Assembly (NCBI GenBank): GCA_017495165.1
Contig: JAFEII010000030.1
Coordinates: forward strand, 1 to 64,000
From: Hydromonas sp.
GTDB lineage: Bacteria > Pseudomonadota > Gammaproteobacteria > Burkholderiales > Burkholderiaceae
Direction of reading: 5' to 3'
Length of the DNA: 64,000 nucleotides
This document shows, one piece after another, positions 8,104 through 17,503 of the stretch. A program made the position numbers and the translations under genes. Below the pieces are notes generated by a model. That model was given only the letters and a program-made list of their open reading frames with translations, was not told where the DNA came from and made no database searches. Positions within the stretch are counted from its first letter, which is position 1; every line of letters begins with the position of its first letter.

Positions 8104-8294
8104 CTTCGGCGTTTGATTGCAAAGTTCTTTTTAATTTCAGGCGATATTTTTTGATTCTTAGAAGCGCAATTTTCATCCCGCCCATTTTCTTGGGCGGTTT
8201 TCTTTTTCTTATCGCCTTTTTCAGGCACAGTTTCACCCGTTGCCTGTTCGACAACAGACTTAGCGAGTTGGTTTAGGTCAAGTTTCTTTTTCAT
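8100..8294 (-). CDS. small basic protein, conserved-type, unknown function
   Basis: A 64-residue, Lys/Glu-rich protein starting MKKKLDLNQLAKSVVEQATGE. That N-terminal pattern (LNxLAxxVVxQATGE) is one I associate with a widespread family of small basic proteins whose C-terminal half carries an LSxxxRxEIAxxAA motif. Here the C-terminus (ISPEIKKNFAIKRRS) is at best a degenerate version. It is convergent with the P63C gene and shares the TTAA at 8100-8103, each strand reading TAA as its stop. The ATG at 8294 is preferred over an in-frame TTG at 8312, but ribosome-binding support is weak. Confidence 0.55.
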   Translation of the reverse strand: MKKKLDLNQLAKSVVEQATGETVPEKGDKKKKTAQENGRDENCASKNQKISPEIKKNFAIKRRS

Positions 8295-8598
8295 TCGTAT
8301 AGAATAGTCCAATCCTAGCGAAATTTAAAATCTGAGAATTTCAAACTGAGACACTACCATGAGGCGCGACTTATCCGTTTATGTTTTGCCGTTGAAAACT
8401 GCGCCAATCAAAAATGCAAAATATGCGACAAAACCAAAATCATTTTTTTATGTGCTGATTAAATCCAAGAGGCAAAAATCCATTTCATGTTTTACGCTAA
8501 AATAACCGCGATACTTGACTGAGCACCAACTGAGCATGAGCATTTAACCCCAAAATTTTAGACGAAAAAAGCCCTGCATCGCTGCAGGGCTTTAGAAT
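8295..8598. other. intergenic region with a possible integrase N-terminal relic
   Basis: About 300 bases without a confident gene. An AT-rich 48-codon reading frame (8359-8505, plus strand) contains LPLKTAPIKNAKYATKP, which resembles the arm-DNA-binding N-terminus of tyrosine integrases, then stops. The terminator of the downstream tRNA lies at 8568-8593. No other structure was seen. Confidence 0.3.
8568..8593 (-). terminator. terminator of tRNA-Ile2
   Basis: Stem of 11 bp (8568-8578 and 8583-8593) with a 4-nt loop. On the minus strand it ends in a run of six Ts. It lies just downstream of the minus-strand tRNA. Confidence 0.85.
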
Positions 8599-8676
<78 letters not shown>

Positions 8677-8687
8677 TAAGTTTTTAC

Positions 8688-8717
8688 AACGGCGTATTGT
8701 ATCGAAAATACGCCGTT
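8688..8717. repeat. hairpin between rpoD and tRNA-Ile2
   Basis: Perfect 11-bp inverted repeat (8688-8698 and 8707-8717) with an 8-nt loop. A T-run follows only on the plus strand, so it does not look like an efficient terminator for rpoD. A role as an RNA processing hairpin separating rpoD mRNA from the tRNA is possible. Confidence 0.6.
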
Positions 8718-8728
8718 TTTGCCACTAA

Positions 8729-11002
8729 TTACTTGTTTTCTAGGAAGCTTTTAAGCTTTTCTGAGCGGGAAGGGTGGCGCAGTTTGCGTAGGGCTTTGGC
8801 TTCTATTTGGCGAATCCGTTCGCGGGTGACGTCAAATTGTTTGCCGACCTCTTCTAGCGTGTGGTCTGTGGTCATTTCAATCCCAAAGCGCATGCGCAAC
8901 ACTTTTGCTTCGCGTGGGGTTAGTGAGTCCAGCACGTCTTTGATGATGTCTTGCATGCCTGTGTGTAGCGCTGCTTCGGCTGGCGTCATGGTGTTGCCGT
9001 CTTCGATGAAGTCGCCCAAATGAGAGTCTTCGTCGTCACCGATTGGGGTTTCCATTGAAATCGGCTCTTTGGCGATTTTCATGATTTTGCGGATTTTGTG
9101 TTCCGGCATTTCCATTTTTTCGGCCAAAACGGCTGCATCTGGCTCGCTGCCTGTTTCTTGTAAAATTTGGCGTGAGATGCGGTTCATTTTGTTAATGGTT
9201 TCAATCATGTGCACTGGGATGCGGATGGTGCGCGCTTGATCGGCGATTGAGCGGGTAATCGCTTGGCGAATCCACCATGTGGCGTAGGTTGAAAACTTGT
9301 AGCCGCGACGGTATTCAAACTTGTCCACGGCTTTCATGAGTCCAATATTGCCTTCTTGAATCAAGTCCAAAAACTGTAGGCCACGGTTGGTGTAGCGTTT
9401 GGCAATTGAGATGACCAAGCGCAAATTGGCTTCGGCCATTTCTTTTTTTGCGTTGCGCGTTTTGGTTTCGCCTGAGACCATTTGGCGGTGAATTTTCTTT
9501 AGGTCTGGCAATGGCAGCACCACTTGATTTTGGGTGTCGATGAGTTGGCCTTGCAGCTCGTTTAACGAGGGCATGTTGCGTTCGAGTAGGGCGTTAAAGC
9601 TGTTTTTTGTTTTTAAGAGTTCTTGGCCCCAATCCAGATTGGTTTCATGGCCTGGAAAGTTGGTGATGAAAAATTGTGCGTCCATCCCCATGCGGTCTAC
9701 GCAGAGTAGGCGAATTTGATTTTCGATTTTGCGCACGGCATTGACTTGCGCGCGCAGGCTGTCGCACAGTTTGTCAACCGTTTTTGCGGTGAAGCGAATG
9801 GTCATTAATTCGTTGGTGATTGCGTCTTGGGCTTGGTTGTATTTGTCGGACAAATAGCCTTGTTGGCCAAATGCTTGGCGCATGTCTTCAAAACTTTGTT
9901 CGATGGTGCTGAACTTTTCGAGTGCTTGGGTTTTGAGGGCGAGCAGTTGTTTGGCTGAAACTGCGCTGGCGGCGGCGTCTGCTGCTTCGTCGTCTAAGTC
10001 GTCAGAAATGGCTTCTTCTTCAACGGGTTGCGCTTCTTCCATGCCAACAAAGCCGTCGACGATGTCGGTCACTGGGATGGCTTCGGTGCGGATTTTTTCG
10101 ACCATTTCACGCACTTGTTGAATGGTGGCTGGGCAGGCTGAAATTGCGGCCATCATTTCGCGTTGGCCTTCTTCAATTCGTTTGGCGATTTCGATTTCTT
10201 GTGCTTTGGTGAGCAGCTCTACCGTGCCCATTTCACGCATGTACATGCGAACGGGGTCTGTGGTGCGGCCAAACTCTGAGTCTACGGTTGATAATGCGGC
10301 TTCGGCTTCTTCTTCGGTGTCGTCGTCATTGCTGGCCGTTGGTACGTTGTCGGCCATGAGCAATGTTTCGGCATCGGGTGCGCGGTCGTAAACTTGAATC
10401 CCCATGTCGGCAAATGCAGAAATCATGGTGTCCAGTGCGTCGCCTTCAACCATGTCGTCGGGCAAGCTGTCGTTAATTTCGGCGTGGGTTAAGTAGCCTT
10501 GGTCTTTACCCAATTTAATCAACGCTTTCATTTGAGTGCGTTTGCGCTCTAATGCGATGGCATTTTGCTCGTTTTGTTGTTCTTTGGTTTTGCGATTTTT
10601 GGTTTTGTCGCCTTTGGTGGCGGCTTCGATTTCGGGTAAATCGTCTAGGGCTAAATCGTTGTCGAGTAGCTCGTCGTCAATGTCCAAGTCGTCATCTTGC
10701 GGGGCTGATTTCATTGGTGCATCGGCCTTTTTTGCGTCGGCTGATTTGCTGGTTTTTACGGATTTGGCCGGTTTTTCTGCCTTTACAGCTTTTACAGTCT
10801 TGGTGGCTTTTGCGGGTGTTTCTACAACTGCTGCGGCCTTTGCCGCTGCGGCTTTTTTGGTTGCTTTTGTGGCTTCTGGATTTGGCGTGCTGGTTTTTTT
10901 GACGGTCATACTTTTTTTCTCTGTGACGGTTGAGGCAGTTTCTTTGCTGGCAGCGCTTGCTTCTTTAGGGCGGCTGGCTTTTTTCGGGGGTTGGGCGGTC
11001 AT
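8729..11002 (-). CDS. rpoD: RNA polymerase sigma factor RpoD (sigma-70)
   Basis: The primary sigma factor, which directs core RNA polymerase to housekeeping promoters. From the ATG at 11002 (AAAAGGA 8 nt upstream; an earlier ATG overlaps that site) it is 757 residues. The first roughly 110 residues are a Lys/Ala-rich low-complexity extension, then region 1.1. [11 protein letters not shown] marks region 1.2, followed by an acidic non-conserved region. Region 2 has [12 protein letters not shown]-type and [10 protein letters not shown] motifs, and region 4 has a helix-turn-helix ([20 protein letters not shown]). The extension makes it longer than E. coli RpoD (613 residues) but typical for Burkholderiales. 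It is last of yqeY-dnaG-rpoD. Confidence 0.98.
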   Translation of the reverse strand: MTAQPPKKASRPKEASAASKETASTVTEKKSMTVKKTSTPNPEATKATKKAAAAKAAAVVETPAKATKTVKAVKAEKPAKSVKTSKSADAKKADAPMKSAPQDDDLDIDDELLDNDLALDDLPEIEAATKGDKTKNRKTKEQQNEQNAIALERKRTQMKALIKLGKDQGYLTHAEINDSLPDDMVEGDALDTMISAFADMGIQVYDRAPDAETLLMADNVPTASNDDDTEEEAEAALSTVDSEFGRTTDPVRMYMREMGTVELLTKAQEIEIAKRIEEGQREMMAAISACPATIQQVREMVEKIRTEAIPVTDIVDGFVGMEEAQPVEEEAISDDLDDEAADAAASAVSAKQLLALKTQALEKFSTIEQSFEDMRQAFGQQGYLSDKYNQAQDAITNELMTIRFTAKTVDKLCDSLRAQVNAVRKIENQIRLLCVDRMGMDAQFFITNFPGHETNLDWGQELLKTKNSFNALLERNMPSLNELQGQLIDTQNQVVLPLPDLKKIHRQMVSGETKTRNAKKEMAEANLRLVISIAKRYTNRGLQFLDLIQEGNIGLMKAVDKFEYRRGYKFSTYATWWIRQAITRSIADQARTIRIPVHMIETINKMNRISRQILQETGSEPDAAVLAEKMEMPEHKIRKIMKIAKEPISMETPIGDDEDSHLGDFIEDGNTMTPAEAALHTGMQDIIKDVLDSLTPREAKVLRMRFGIEMTTDHTLEEVGKQFDVTRERIRQIEAKALRKLRHPSRSEKLKSFLENK

Positions 11003-11133
11003 GAGGCACATCCTTTTGAGTCGAATTTTTTGTTAAATGTGTCGCGCATGGCGTGAAATGCGCCGGACACCCGAAATATTGCAGTCGCGGATTGTACCAC
11101 AGCTTGGCTTAAAAATAAGGCTCACTCTTGATT

Positions 11134-12906
11134 TTACAAGGGGGTTGGTACAAATTTTAATTCTTCGCGGCGTTTGAGCAGTGCCATGTACTGGGCTTTT
11201 GCGGCTGGATCGTGCGTCATTTGTTGTGCCAGTGCGTGTAGTTGCGGTTCTATGAGTTCGCGCTCAATTTGTAGTTGATGTGCCAAAAAGCCTTCTTGCG
11301 CTGATTCGAGTGAGGTGGCGATGGGTTCGCGCAGCTGCTTTTGCAAAATATGCTGATACAAATCGGCATAGTCAAGCGCTTCTAATTGATGCAATAGTCC
11401 TGCGCTGCTGATGTCTGGCTGGGTTTGTAAAATTTCAATCAATGCGGTGAGTGCGTGGTGGTCGTTGACTTGCAGCCACACGTTAAGCTGTGCGAGTTGC
11501 GCCAGTTCTGGATAGGCAAGCATGGATTCAAGTGCGCGTTCAATCATGGGCGGCGGCGGTGTGCGGCGTGATTTGTCGCGTGCGCCTTTGCGTGGCCGTG
11601 CGCTGACTTTGAGTTCGCAATATTCTTGGACGTCGTTGGGCTGGATTTTGAGCTGTACGGCCAGGGCATTGATGATTTGGGTGCGCAATGCGCCTGCGGG
11701 CATGGCGAGCAACAATGGTTTTGCCAAGTGCAATTGGCGTGCCAATGCTTCTGATGAGCCGTCGGGCGCGGCTTGTTGCAGGCCAAACAGCATAAATTGC
11801 GACAGCGTCATGGCGCTTTCAATTTGGCCGTTAAAGGCATCTTTGCCCAATTCTTTGACGTAAGAATCAGGGTCGTGCTCGGCTGGCAAAAATAAAAATT
11901 TCAACGTGCGCGTATCGGTTGCATGCGGCAGGGCGTTGGTCATGGCGCGCCAAGCGGCTTTGCGGCCTGCGCTGTCGCCGTCAAAGCTGAATACAATCAC
12001 ATCGGTGAAGCGAAAGAGCTTTTGAATGTGCGCGGCGCTGGTGGCTGTGCCCAGCGTGGCAACGGCGTTGCTGATGCCCGCTTGCGCGAGCGCCACCACG
12101 TCCATGTAGCCTTCAACCACCAGCACATGCTGCGCTTGCGCAATGCTGCTGCGCGCTTCAAACAGACCATATAATTCTTGACCTTTTTGGAACAGCGCGG
12201 TTTCGGGTGAGTTTAAATATTTGGGCTCGCCTTTGTCCAGCACGCGCCCGCCAAAACCAATCACTTGGCCTTTGGTGTTTTTAATCGGAAACATAATTCG
12301 TTCGCGAAAAAAATCATAGCGCGAGCCGCTGTCACGTTGCTTGACCAGACCTGCATCAATCAGGCTGGTTGACTCTTTGTAATCAGAAAAGATGCTGGCC
12401 AATGTGGGCTCAAACGGCGCGTAACCAATCCCAAAGCGCTGGGCAATCTCGCCGCTTAAGCCGCGCCTTTTGAGGTAGGCAATCGCGTGTGGGTGTTCTT
12501 TGAGCTGCGCCTTAAAGAACTGCGCAGCCTCGGTGGTTGCTTGGCCTATATTGGAGGTGCGGACTTTTTGCGCGACTTGAGCGGCGGCTTGTTGGGGCGT
12601 TAACGGGGCGCTTTTGGGGACTTGCATGCCTGCGCGCTGTGCCAAGTCTTGAACAGCTTCGATAAAACTTAAGCCGTTGTGTTCCATCAAAAACCCCAGC
12701 GCCGAGCCATGTGCGCCGCAGCCAAAACAATGGTAAAACTGTTTGGAAACGGTGACGGTAAATGAGGGGCTTTTTTCATGATGAAAAGGGCACAGGCCTT
12801 GGTGATTCACGCCCGCACGCTTGAGTTCGACGTACTGCCCCACCACGTCAACAATGTCAACGCGGGACAACACATCATTAATAAACTCTGGGGGAATCAA
12901 GGCCAT
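11134..12906 (-). CDS. dnaG: DNA primase DnaG
   Basis: Makes RNA primers for chromosomal replication. The 590-residue protein has the N-terminal CHC2 zinc finger (CPFHHEKSPSF then YHCFGCG, about 40-65). The Toprim catalytic core has VVEGYMDVV with the acidic Glu, and FDGDSAGRKA. A C-terminal helicase-binding region follows. It lies between yqeY (19 nt upstream) and rpoD (131 nt downstream), the classic macromolecular synthesis order minus rpsU. Length is normal. Confidence 0.97.
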   Translation of the reverse strand: MALIPPEFINDVLSRVDIVDVVGQYVELKRAGVNHQGLCPFHHEKSPSFTVTVSKQFYHCFGCGAHGSALGFLMEHNGLSFIEAVQDLAQRAGMQVPKSAPLTPQQAAAQVAQKVRTSNIGQATTEAAQFFKAQLKEHPHAIAYLKRRGLSGEIAQRFGIGYAPFEPTLASIFSDYKESTSLIDAGLVKQRDSGSRYDFFRERIMFPIKNTKGQVIGFGGRVLDKGEPKYLNSPETALFQKGQELYGLFEARSSIAQAQHVLVVEGYMDVVALAQAGISNAVATLGTATSAAHIQKLFRFTDVIVFSFDGDSAGRKAAWRAMTNALPHATDTRTLKFLFLPAEHDPDSYVKELGKDAFNGQIESAMTLSQFMLFGLQQAAPDGSSEALARQLHLAKPLLLAMPAGALRTQIINALAVQLKIQPNDVQEYCELKVSARPRKGARDKSRRTPPPPMIERALESMLAYPELAQLAQLNVWLQVNDHHALTALIEILQTQPDISSAGLLHQLEALDYADLYQHILQKQLREPIATSLESAQEGFLAHQLQIERELIEPQLHALAQQMTHDPAAKAQYMALLKRREELKFVPTPL

Positions 12907-12925
12907 TTTTGTGAAAATACTTGAA

Positions 12926-13375
12926 TTACAGGGCGTTTAGCGCGGTTTTAACCAAACCTGAGACCTTGCCCATGTCGGCTTTTCCTGCCAATTGCGGTTT
13001 TAACAGCGCGATGACTTTGCCCATGTCGGCTGCGCCCGCCGCGCCTGAGTCAATGACGGCCTTTGCGACTGCGGCGTTGACGTCTGCCTCGCTCATTTGG
13101 GCGGGCAAGTAAGCGCTGATGATGTGCAATTCGGCTTGCTCAATGTCGACCAAGTCTTGGCGGCCAGCTTGCAAAAACTGTGCAATTGATTCTTTGCGTT
13201 GCTTGCATGCTTTTTCAACAATCGCCAATACCTGCGCGTCGTCCAGCTCAATTTGATCATCCACTTCGCGTTGTTTGATTGCGGCCGATAGCAAGCGCAA
13301 TGTGCCAAGTTTGGCGGTTTCGCGTGCTTTCATTGCCGTAATAATATCGGCTTGGAGTTGGGCTTTGAGTGTCAT
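12926..13375 (-). CDS. yqeY: GatB/YqeY domain-containing protein
   Basis: A 149-residue stand-alone YqeY protein, homologous to the C-terminal tRNA-binding domain of GatB. Typical segments are present: MKARETAKLGTLRLLSAAIK near the N-terminus, EVDDQIELDDAQVLAIVEKA, and the C-terminal MGKVIALLKPQLAGKADMG. The exact function is unsettled; members are thought to bind tRNA. It is first in the block, and rpsU, which normally precedes it, is not found in the 190 nt upstream. Confidence 0.92.
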   Translation of the reverse strand: MTLKAQLQADIITAMKARETAKLGTLRLLSAAIKQREVDDQIELDDAQVLAIVEKACKQRKESIAQFLQAGRQDLVDIEQAELHIISAYLPAQMSEADVNAAVAKAVIDSGAAGAADMGKVIALLKPQLAGKADMGKVSGLVKTALNAL

Positions 13376-13590
13376 AAATATCCTTAATGTGTGGTTGATT
13401 CTAGCCCGCTATTATATGCCAAAACAGGTGGAATCTGGCTCTTGTTGTTTCATTCAAAACGGATGTGCAACGATTTGACACTTGTTTGTAAAGTGTTTAG
13501 AGTTGCAAAATTGACCCAAATAGTGCGCAAACCAAGCGCGGGTCGCATTTAACAAAAACAAGCATGCAAAATGCCTCAAAGGAGCTCTTA

Positions 13591-14322
13591 ATGGCCGCAC
13601 TTCGCACCATTATTTTTATGATGATTGCAACCACATGGACCATGGTTTACGTGTGTTTGTGCATGTTGGTGGCTTTTTTGCCATACCGTGCGCGTTACTT
13701 TATTACCTCGGGCTGGCACCGTGGCATTATTTTCTTTGCGTGGCTGATTATGGGGATTCGATACGAAGTTAAGGGCTTGGAAAACCTGCCGCCGCGCAAC
13801 ACGGGCGCGATTGTGATGGCCAAACACCAATCGGTTTGGGAGACGATATTCCTTGCGTATGCGCTGGGCAATCCGCTGTGTTTTGTGTTTAAAAAAGAGT
13901 TGCTCATGATTCCGTTTTTTGGCTGGGGCATTGGTTTGTTGCGGATGGCGGCGATTGACCGCAAGTCAGGCTTGGATGCGTATGCGCAAATGCGTAATCA
14001 AGCAAAAGAGCGGCTGGCGGAAGGTGTGTGGATGATGTTGTTTCCTGAAGGCACGCGCAGTTTGCCAGGTAGGCCATCGAAGTACAAAACTGGCGGTGCG
14101 CGTTTGGCGATTGAGCTTGATGCGCCGATTGTGCCGATTGCCCATAATGCGGGGCTTTGCTGGCCAAAAACCCCTTGGGTTGTGCGCTCAGGAAAAGTGA
14201 CTGTGTCAATATTGCCTGTGATTCACCCAAATAACCGTGAGTTGCGCGAGGTGCAGGACGAAATGGTGCAGGCCATTGAGTCTGAAATGTTGCGTTTGCC
14301 TGCCGCACGCAGCGCCCGTTAA
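13591..14322 (+). CDS. lysophospholipid acyltransferase (PlsC family)
   Basis: A 243-residue membrane-associated acyltransferase with an N-terminal hydrophobic region (about 5-35). The acyltransferase block I reads KHQSVWET (HX4E, as in many betaproteobacterial members rather than HX4D). The substrate-binding block FPEGTRSLPG and the PIVPIAHNAG block follow. It probably makes phosphatidate from lysophosphatidate. The start at 13591 is chosen for the AAAGGAG 6-7 nt upstream, over an in-frame ATG at 13564. The metallopeptidase gene follows after 8 nt. It may be plsC, but several paralogues share this architecture. Confidence 0.88.
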   Translation: MAALRTIIFMMIATTWTMVYVCLCMLVAFLPYRARYFITSGWHRGIIFFAWLIMGIRYEVKGLENLPPRNTGAIVMAKHQSVWETIFLAYALGNPLCFVFKKELLMIPFFGWGIGLLRMAAIDRKSGLDAYAQMRNQAKERLAEGVWMMLFPEGTRSLPGRPSKYKTGGARLAIELDAPIVPIAHNAGLCWPKTPWVVRSGKVTVSILPVIHPNNRELREVQDEMVQAIESEMLRLPAARSAR

Positions 14323-14330
14323 GCGCTCGA

Positions 14331-15173
14331 ATGGGTACGCTTAAACGTTGGCTTTCGGGTTTGCAGCGCTCACTTTTGGGCGAGGGTCCTGCGCTCAAAA
14401 CGCCCAAAGAGGTGAAACCACGGCTTGCCAAGCCTGTGCGTCAAAAAGCGGCGCAGGCGCATGTCATCACGCTGGATGACCAGCCAGTTCATTACGCGCT
14501 TGAGCGCAGCAACCGCAAAACCATTGGCATGATTATTGGCGCACATGGTTTGTTGGTGCGCGCCCATCCTGGCGTGCCATTGCATGAGATTGAGCGGGTG
14601 TTGCATGGCAAATCTGCTTGGTTGCTCAAACACATCAATAAATCCCAATCGTTGCCTCAACACCACGCCAGTTTTGTGCCGAGCCTTGATTTAAATGATG
14701 GCGATACGCTTCATGTTTTGGGGCGTGCCGTTCAAGTGCGCTGGGTGAGTGGCGCGCCTAAGTTTGAGGCGGCTGATTTTTGGCTCGGGCATCAAACCGA
14801 ATTGGTTTTGCGCAATGTGAGCACCGAGCGCCGAGCCAATGCATTACAAAAAGCGCTTACGGATATTTTGATGTTGTATTTGTATGAGCGCGCTCAGTAT
14901 TTTGATGAGGCGCATGGTTTGCGTTGCCATCGAATTATGTTGTCAAACGCCAAAACCTTGTGGGGCACTTGCCGCTCAAATGGTGTGATTCGCATCAACG
15001 CCCGACTGGTTTTTTTGCCCGAACAATTGGCCAATTATGTGCTGGCGCATGAGTTGTCTCATACCCGCCATATGAATCACAGCAAAGACTTTTGGGCGCA
15101 GGTGCAAGCGGTTTGCCCTGATTATAAACATTGGTCCAAAACCCTTAAGCAATATAATTTGCGGGCGTGTTGA
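14331..15173 (+). CDS. YgjP-like M48-family metallopeptidase (DUF45)
   Basis: A 280-residue protein. The first roughly 50 residues are a basic variable extension. The DUF45/SprT-like domain ends in the zinc-binding HELSHTRHMNHSKDFW (HExxH with a downstream His), near residues 240-255. The IMLSNAKTLWGTCRSNGVIRIN segment type upstream is characteristic of this family. It is a predicted cytosolic zinc metalloprotease of unknown substrate. It follows the acyltransferase gene closely and precedes nudB, an order I have seen in related genomes. Confidence 0.88.
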   Translation: MGTLKRWLSGLQRSLLGEGPALKTPKEVKPRLAKPVRQKAAQAHVITLDDQPVHYALERSNRKTIGMIIGAHGLLVRAHPGVPLHEIERVLHGKSAWLLKHINKSQSLPQHHASFVPSLDLNDGDTLHVLGRAVQVRWVSGAPKFEAADFWLGHQTELVLRNVSTERRANALQKALTDILMLYLYERAQYFDEAHGLRCHRIMLSNAKTLWGTCRSNGVIRINARLVFLPEQLANYVLAHELSHTRHMNHSKDFWAQVQAVCPDYKHWSKTLKQYNLRAC

Positions 15174-15201
15174 GCCCAAAATAAACCATGATTGATGACA
15201 A

Positions 15202-15705
15202 ATGCAAGAAGTGACAAAAGCGCCCAAAATCCCTATTTCGGTTTTAGTCGTGGTTTACACGCCAGATTTGCATGTGCTGATGATCAAGCGCACCGCCAAA
15301 ACCGCGTTTGAGGCCGATTTTTGGCAGAGCATTACGGGCAGTCTTGATGCGCTTGATGAGCGCCCGATTGATGCGGCGGTTCGAGAGCTGTTTGAAGAGA
15401 CTGGTTTGGTGGCAAGCGCGCACGCGTTGCATGATTGGCAATACAGCACGGTGTATGAGATTTTTCCGCAATGGCGCCACCGTTATGCGGCGGGTGTGAC
15501 GGAGAATACCGAGCATTGGTTTGGTTTGTGCGTGGCAGATATGCATGTGCCAATTTGCTTGGCGCCCGCCGAGCATACCGCGTTTCAATGGTTGCCTTAT
15601 GACGCTGCGGCGGATTTGTGTTTTTCTTGGAACAATGCCAAGGCGATTCGAGGGCTGCCGCAACGGCTTGAATCAAGCAACGCGCAAAAAAACACCGCTG
15701 TTTAA
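15202..15705 (+). CDS. nudB: dihydroneopterin triphosphate diphosphatase (Nudix)
   Basis: Removes pyrophosphate from dihydroneopterin triphosphate, an early folate step. The 167-residue protein carries a Nudix box (GSLDALDERP through RELFEETGL, about 47-70) with one extra residue before the first Glu, as usual in beta-proteobacterial NudB. It also has YEIFPQWRHRYAAGVTENTEHWF, the NudB-specific segment. The stop codon falls in the loop of the terminator at 15688-15716. folA and thyA, the other folate genes, lie 5-7 kb away. Confidence 0.9.
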   Translation: MQEVTKAPKIPISVLVVVYTPDLHVLMIKRTAKTAFEADFWQSITGSLDALDERPIDAAVRELFEETGLVASAHALHDWQYSTVYEIFPQWRHRYAAGVTENTEHWFGLCVADMHVPICLAPAEHTAFQWLPYDAAADLCFSWNNAKAIRGLPQRLESSNAQKNTAV

Positions 15706-15716
15706 GCGGTGTTTTT
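15688..15716 (+). terminator. terminator overlapping the nudB stop codon
   Basis: 12-bp stem (15688-15699 and 15705-15716), loop GTTTA, followed by T-rich sequence. The nudB TAA (15703-15705) lies at the loop edge, so the hairpin forms inside the last codons. The neighbouring gene is convergent. Confidence 0.85.
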
Positions 15717-15751
15717 GATTGGTTTTGATGCAAACGTCATAAAATGATACA

Positions 15752-16273
15752 TTAAGGCATCATGCGTTTGAATACATTTTGCTTGTGTTTGATGAAGTGC
15801 AAAATGCCGCCTGCCAAATGCAACACAAGCAAGCCAATAAATACATTGGCGCCAAGCTCGTGCAGTTCTTTCAAGGTACGACCCAACTCTGGGTTTTTAT
15901 CCAGCAATGTTGGCAAATTAAATAAACCAAAGAAGCTGGCGGGATAGCCAAATGCATTGCTCATCATCCAACCCACCACAGGAATACCAAGCATGGTGAG
16001 GTATAACATGCCGTGTACTGATTTTTCCAAAATCCGCTGTACGCTGCCTTTTGGATTGACCGATTCAGGCACCGCTTTAACAAAGCGCAAGCGGTTTACC
16101 AAACGTAAAGCAGCCACCAATAAAACGGCAACACCTAATGATTTATGCAGGTTACGCGTTTCGTTGCTCTCGCCAATGTTCCATGCCACAACAATTGCGG
16201 CAATCATTAAAATGGCAATCAATGAGTGAAAAATCATCATTGAAAGTGGGTATTTTTGCTGTTGTGTGTTCAT
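15752..16273 (-). CDS. cytochrome b561 family protein
   Basis: A 173-residue inner-membrane dihaem cytochrome with four predicted TM helices. Haem-ligand histidines are visible in FHSLIAIL (about 15), NLHKSLG, SVHGMLYL and VLHLAGGILHF. Members of this family often oxidise quinol and can reduce superoxide. A strong AGGAG site lies 7 nt before the ATG, so this is a well-expressed single gene. It is convergent with nudB; dinB lies upstream on the same strand. Substrate is not assignable. Confidence 0.87.
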   Translation of the reverse strand: MNTQQQKYPLSMMIFHSLIAILMIAAIVVAWNIGESNETRNLHKSLGVAVLLVAALRLVNRLRFVKAVPESVNPKGSVQRILEKSVHGMLYLTMLGIPVVGWMMSNAFGYPASFFGLFNLPTLLDKNPELGRTLKELHELGANVFIGLLVLHLAGGILHFIKHKQNVFKRMMP

Positions 16274-16424
16274 AAAAAATCTCCTAGTAAATAAACGGGT
16301 TAATCAATTTGTGCCGCGCATTATAATCCAAAAATCAAGAACATACACCCTTGCGGCGCGTTTGATTTGTCTTGCCGCCAGATGGCATCTAAGAAAGGTG
16401 GGTTTTTAGCGGGCAAATGCGTTT

Positions 16425-17483
16425 TTATGCGTCCAAAAAACTCAGCTGCGTTTTGGGCGTGGCTTCTTGTAGGCGCACCCCAAGCCCGATTAAGCGAATG
16501 GGTAAGTGCGTTTTTGAACAGATGTCTTCTAATAGCTTTTTGAATACGTCTGGCGCTGGTTTCAGGCAGGTTTGCTCGATGCTGCGCACTGAAAAATCGT
16601 TTAAGCGCAGCTTAATGAACGCTTTGCAAATTTGTGGTTGGGCGTTGGCGTTGGCGATGCGTTTGGTGAGCGCGTCAAACAGGGCGTCAAACTTTAAAAG
16701 ACAGTCGCCATGGCCATTTAAATCATGCAAAAACGTGGTTTCTACGCTGATTGATTTGCGGTGGTGGTTGGTTTTAACGGCGCGGTTGTCAATGCCTTGG
16801 GACAGTTGGTGGATGTGCAAACCCATTTTGCCAAAGTGTTGGATTAAAAATCCCAGTTCTTTTGTGCGGATGTCGGCGCAGGTGTGAATGTCAAAGGCGT
16901 TTAGGCGCTCGGCGGTTTTTGGGCCAACCCCAAAGAGTTTTTTGACGGGCAGGTCTTGAATGAACGCGTCTACTTGATGTGGCCGAATCACAAATAAGCC
17001 GTTGGGTTTGTGCCAATCGCTGGCGATTTTGGCCAGAAATTTATTGGGTGCCACGCCCGCTGATACGGTTAAACCTGTTTGCGCCAACACGTCGCGCCGA
17101 ATGTCGGCGGCGATTTTGGTCGCCACGCCGTTGTGCAATGTGCAGTCGCTCACGTCCAAATACGCTTCATCGAGCGACAACGGCTCGACTTTGTCGGTGT
17201 AGCTGCGGTAAATCGCAAAAATACTTTTTGAGGCGGTTTTGTAACGGTCAAAATTAGGCATGATGATGCGTAAGTTGGGGCACAAACGCAGCGCGTGGCG
17301 GGTTGGCATGGCGCTGCGCACCCCAAATGCGCGGGCTTCGTAGTTGCAGGTGGCAATCACGCCGCGCCTGTCGGCAGGGCCGCCCACGGCAACGGGTTGG
17401 CCAACCAGACTTGGGTCGTCACGCATTTCGACGGCGGCATAAAAGCAGTCGGCGTCTAAATGAATGATTTTTTTGGTACTCAT
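16425..17483 (-). CDS. dinB: DNA polymerase IV (Y family)
   Basis: Error-prone translesion polymerase. The 352-residue protein has catalytic carboxylates in LDADCFYAAVE (Asp10) and SLDEAYLDVS (Asp105, Glu106). It also has the steric-gate region, helix-hairpin-helix motifs (FGVGPKTAERLNAF) and a little-finger domain. The C-terminus (LSFLDA) is compatible with a beta-clamp binding peptide (QLSFLDA type). No LexA box was identified upstream. It lies 20 nt after hemN on the same strand. Confidence 0.95.
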   Translation of the reverse strand: MSTKKIIHLDADCFYAAVEMRDDPSLVGQPVAVGGPADRRGVIATCNYEARAFGVRSAMPTRHALRLCPNLRIIMPNFDRYKTASKSIFAIYRSYTDKVEPLSLDEAYLDVSDCTLHNGVATKIAADIRRDVLAQTGLTVSAGVAPNKFLAKIASDWHKPNGLFVIRPHQVDAFIQDLPVKKLFGVGPKTAERLNAFDIHTCADIRTKELGFLIQHFGKMGLHIHQLSQGIDNRAVKTNHHRKSISVETTFLHDLNGHGDCLLKFDALFDALTKRIANANAQPQICKAFIKLRLNDFSVRSIEQTCLKPAPDVFKKLLEDICSKTHLPIRLIGLGVRLQEATPKTQLSFLDA

Positions 17484-17503
17484 TGGAATGAGGTTTCAGC
17501 CGT

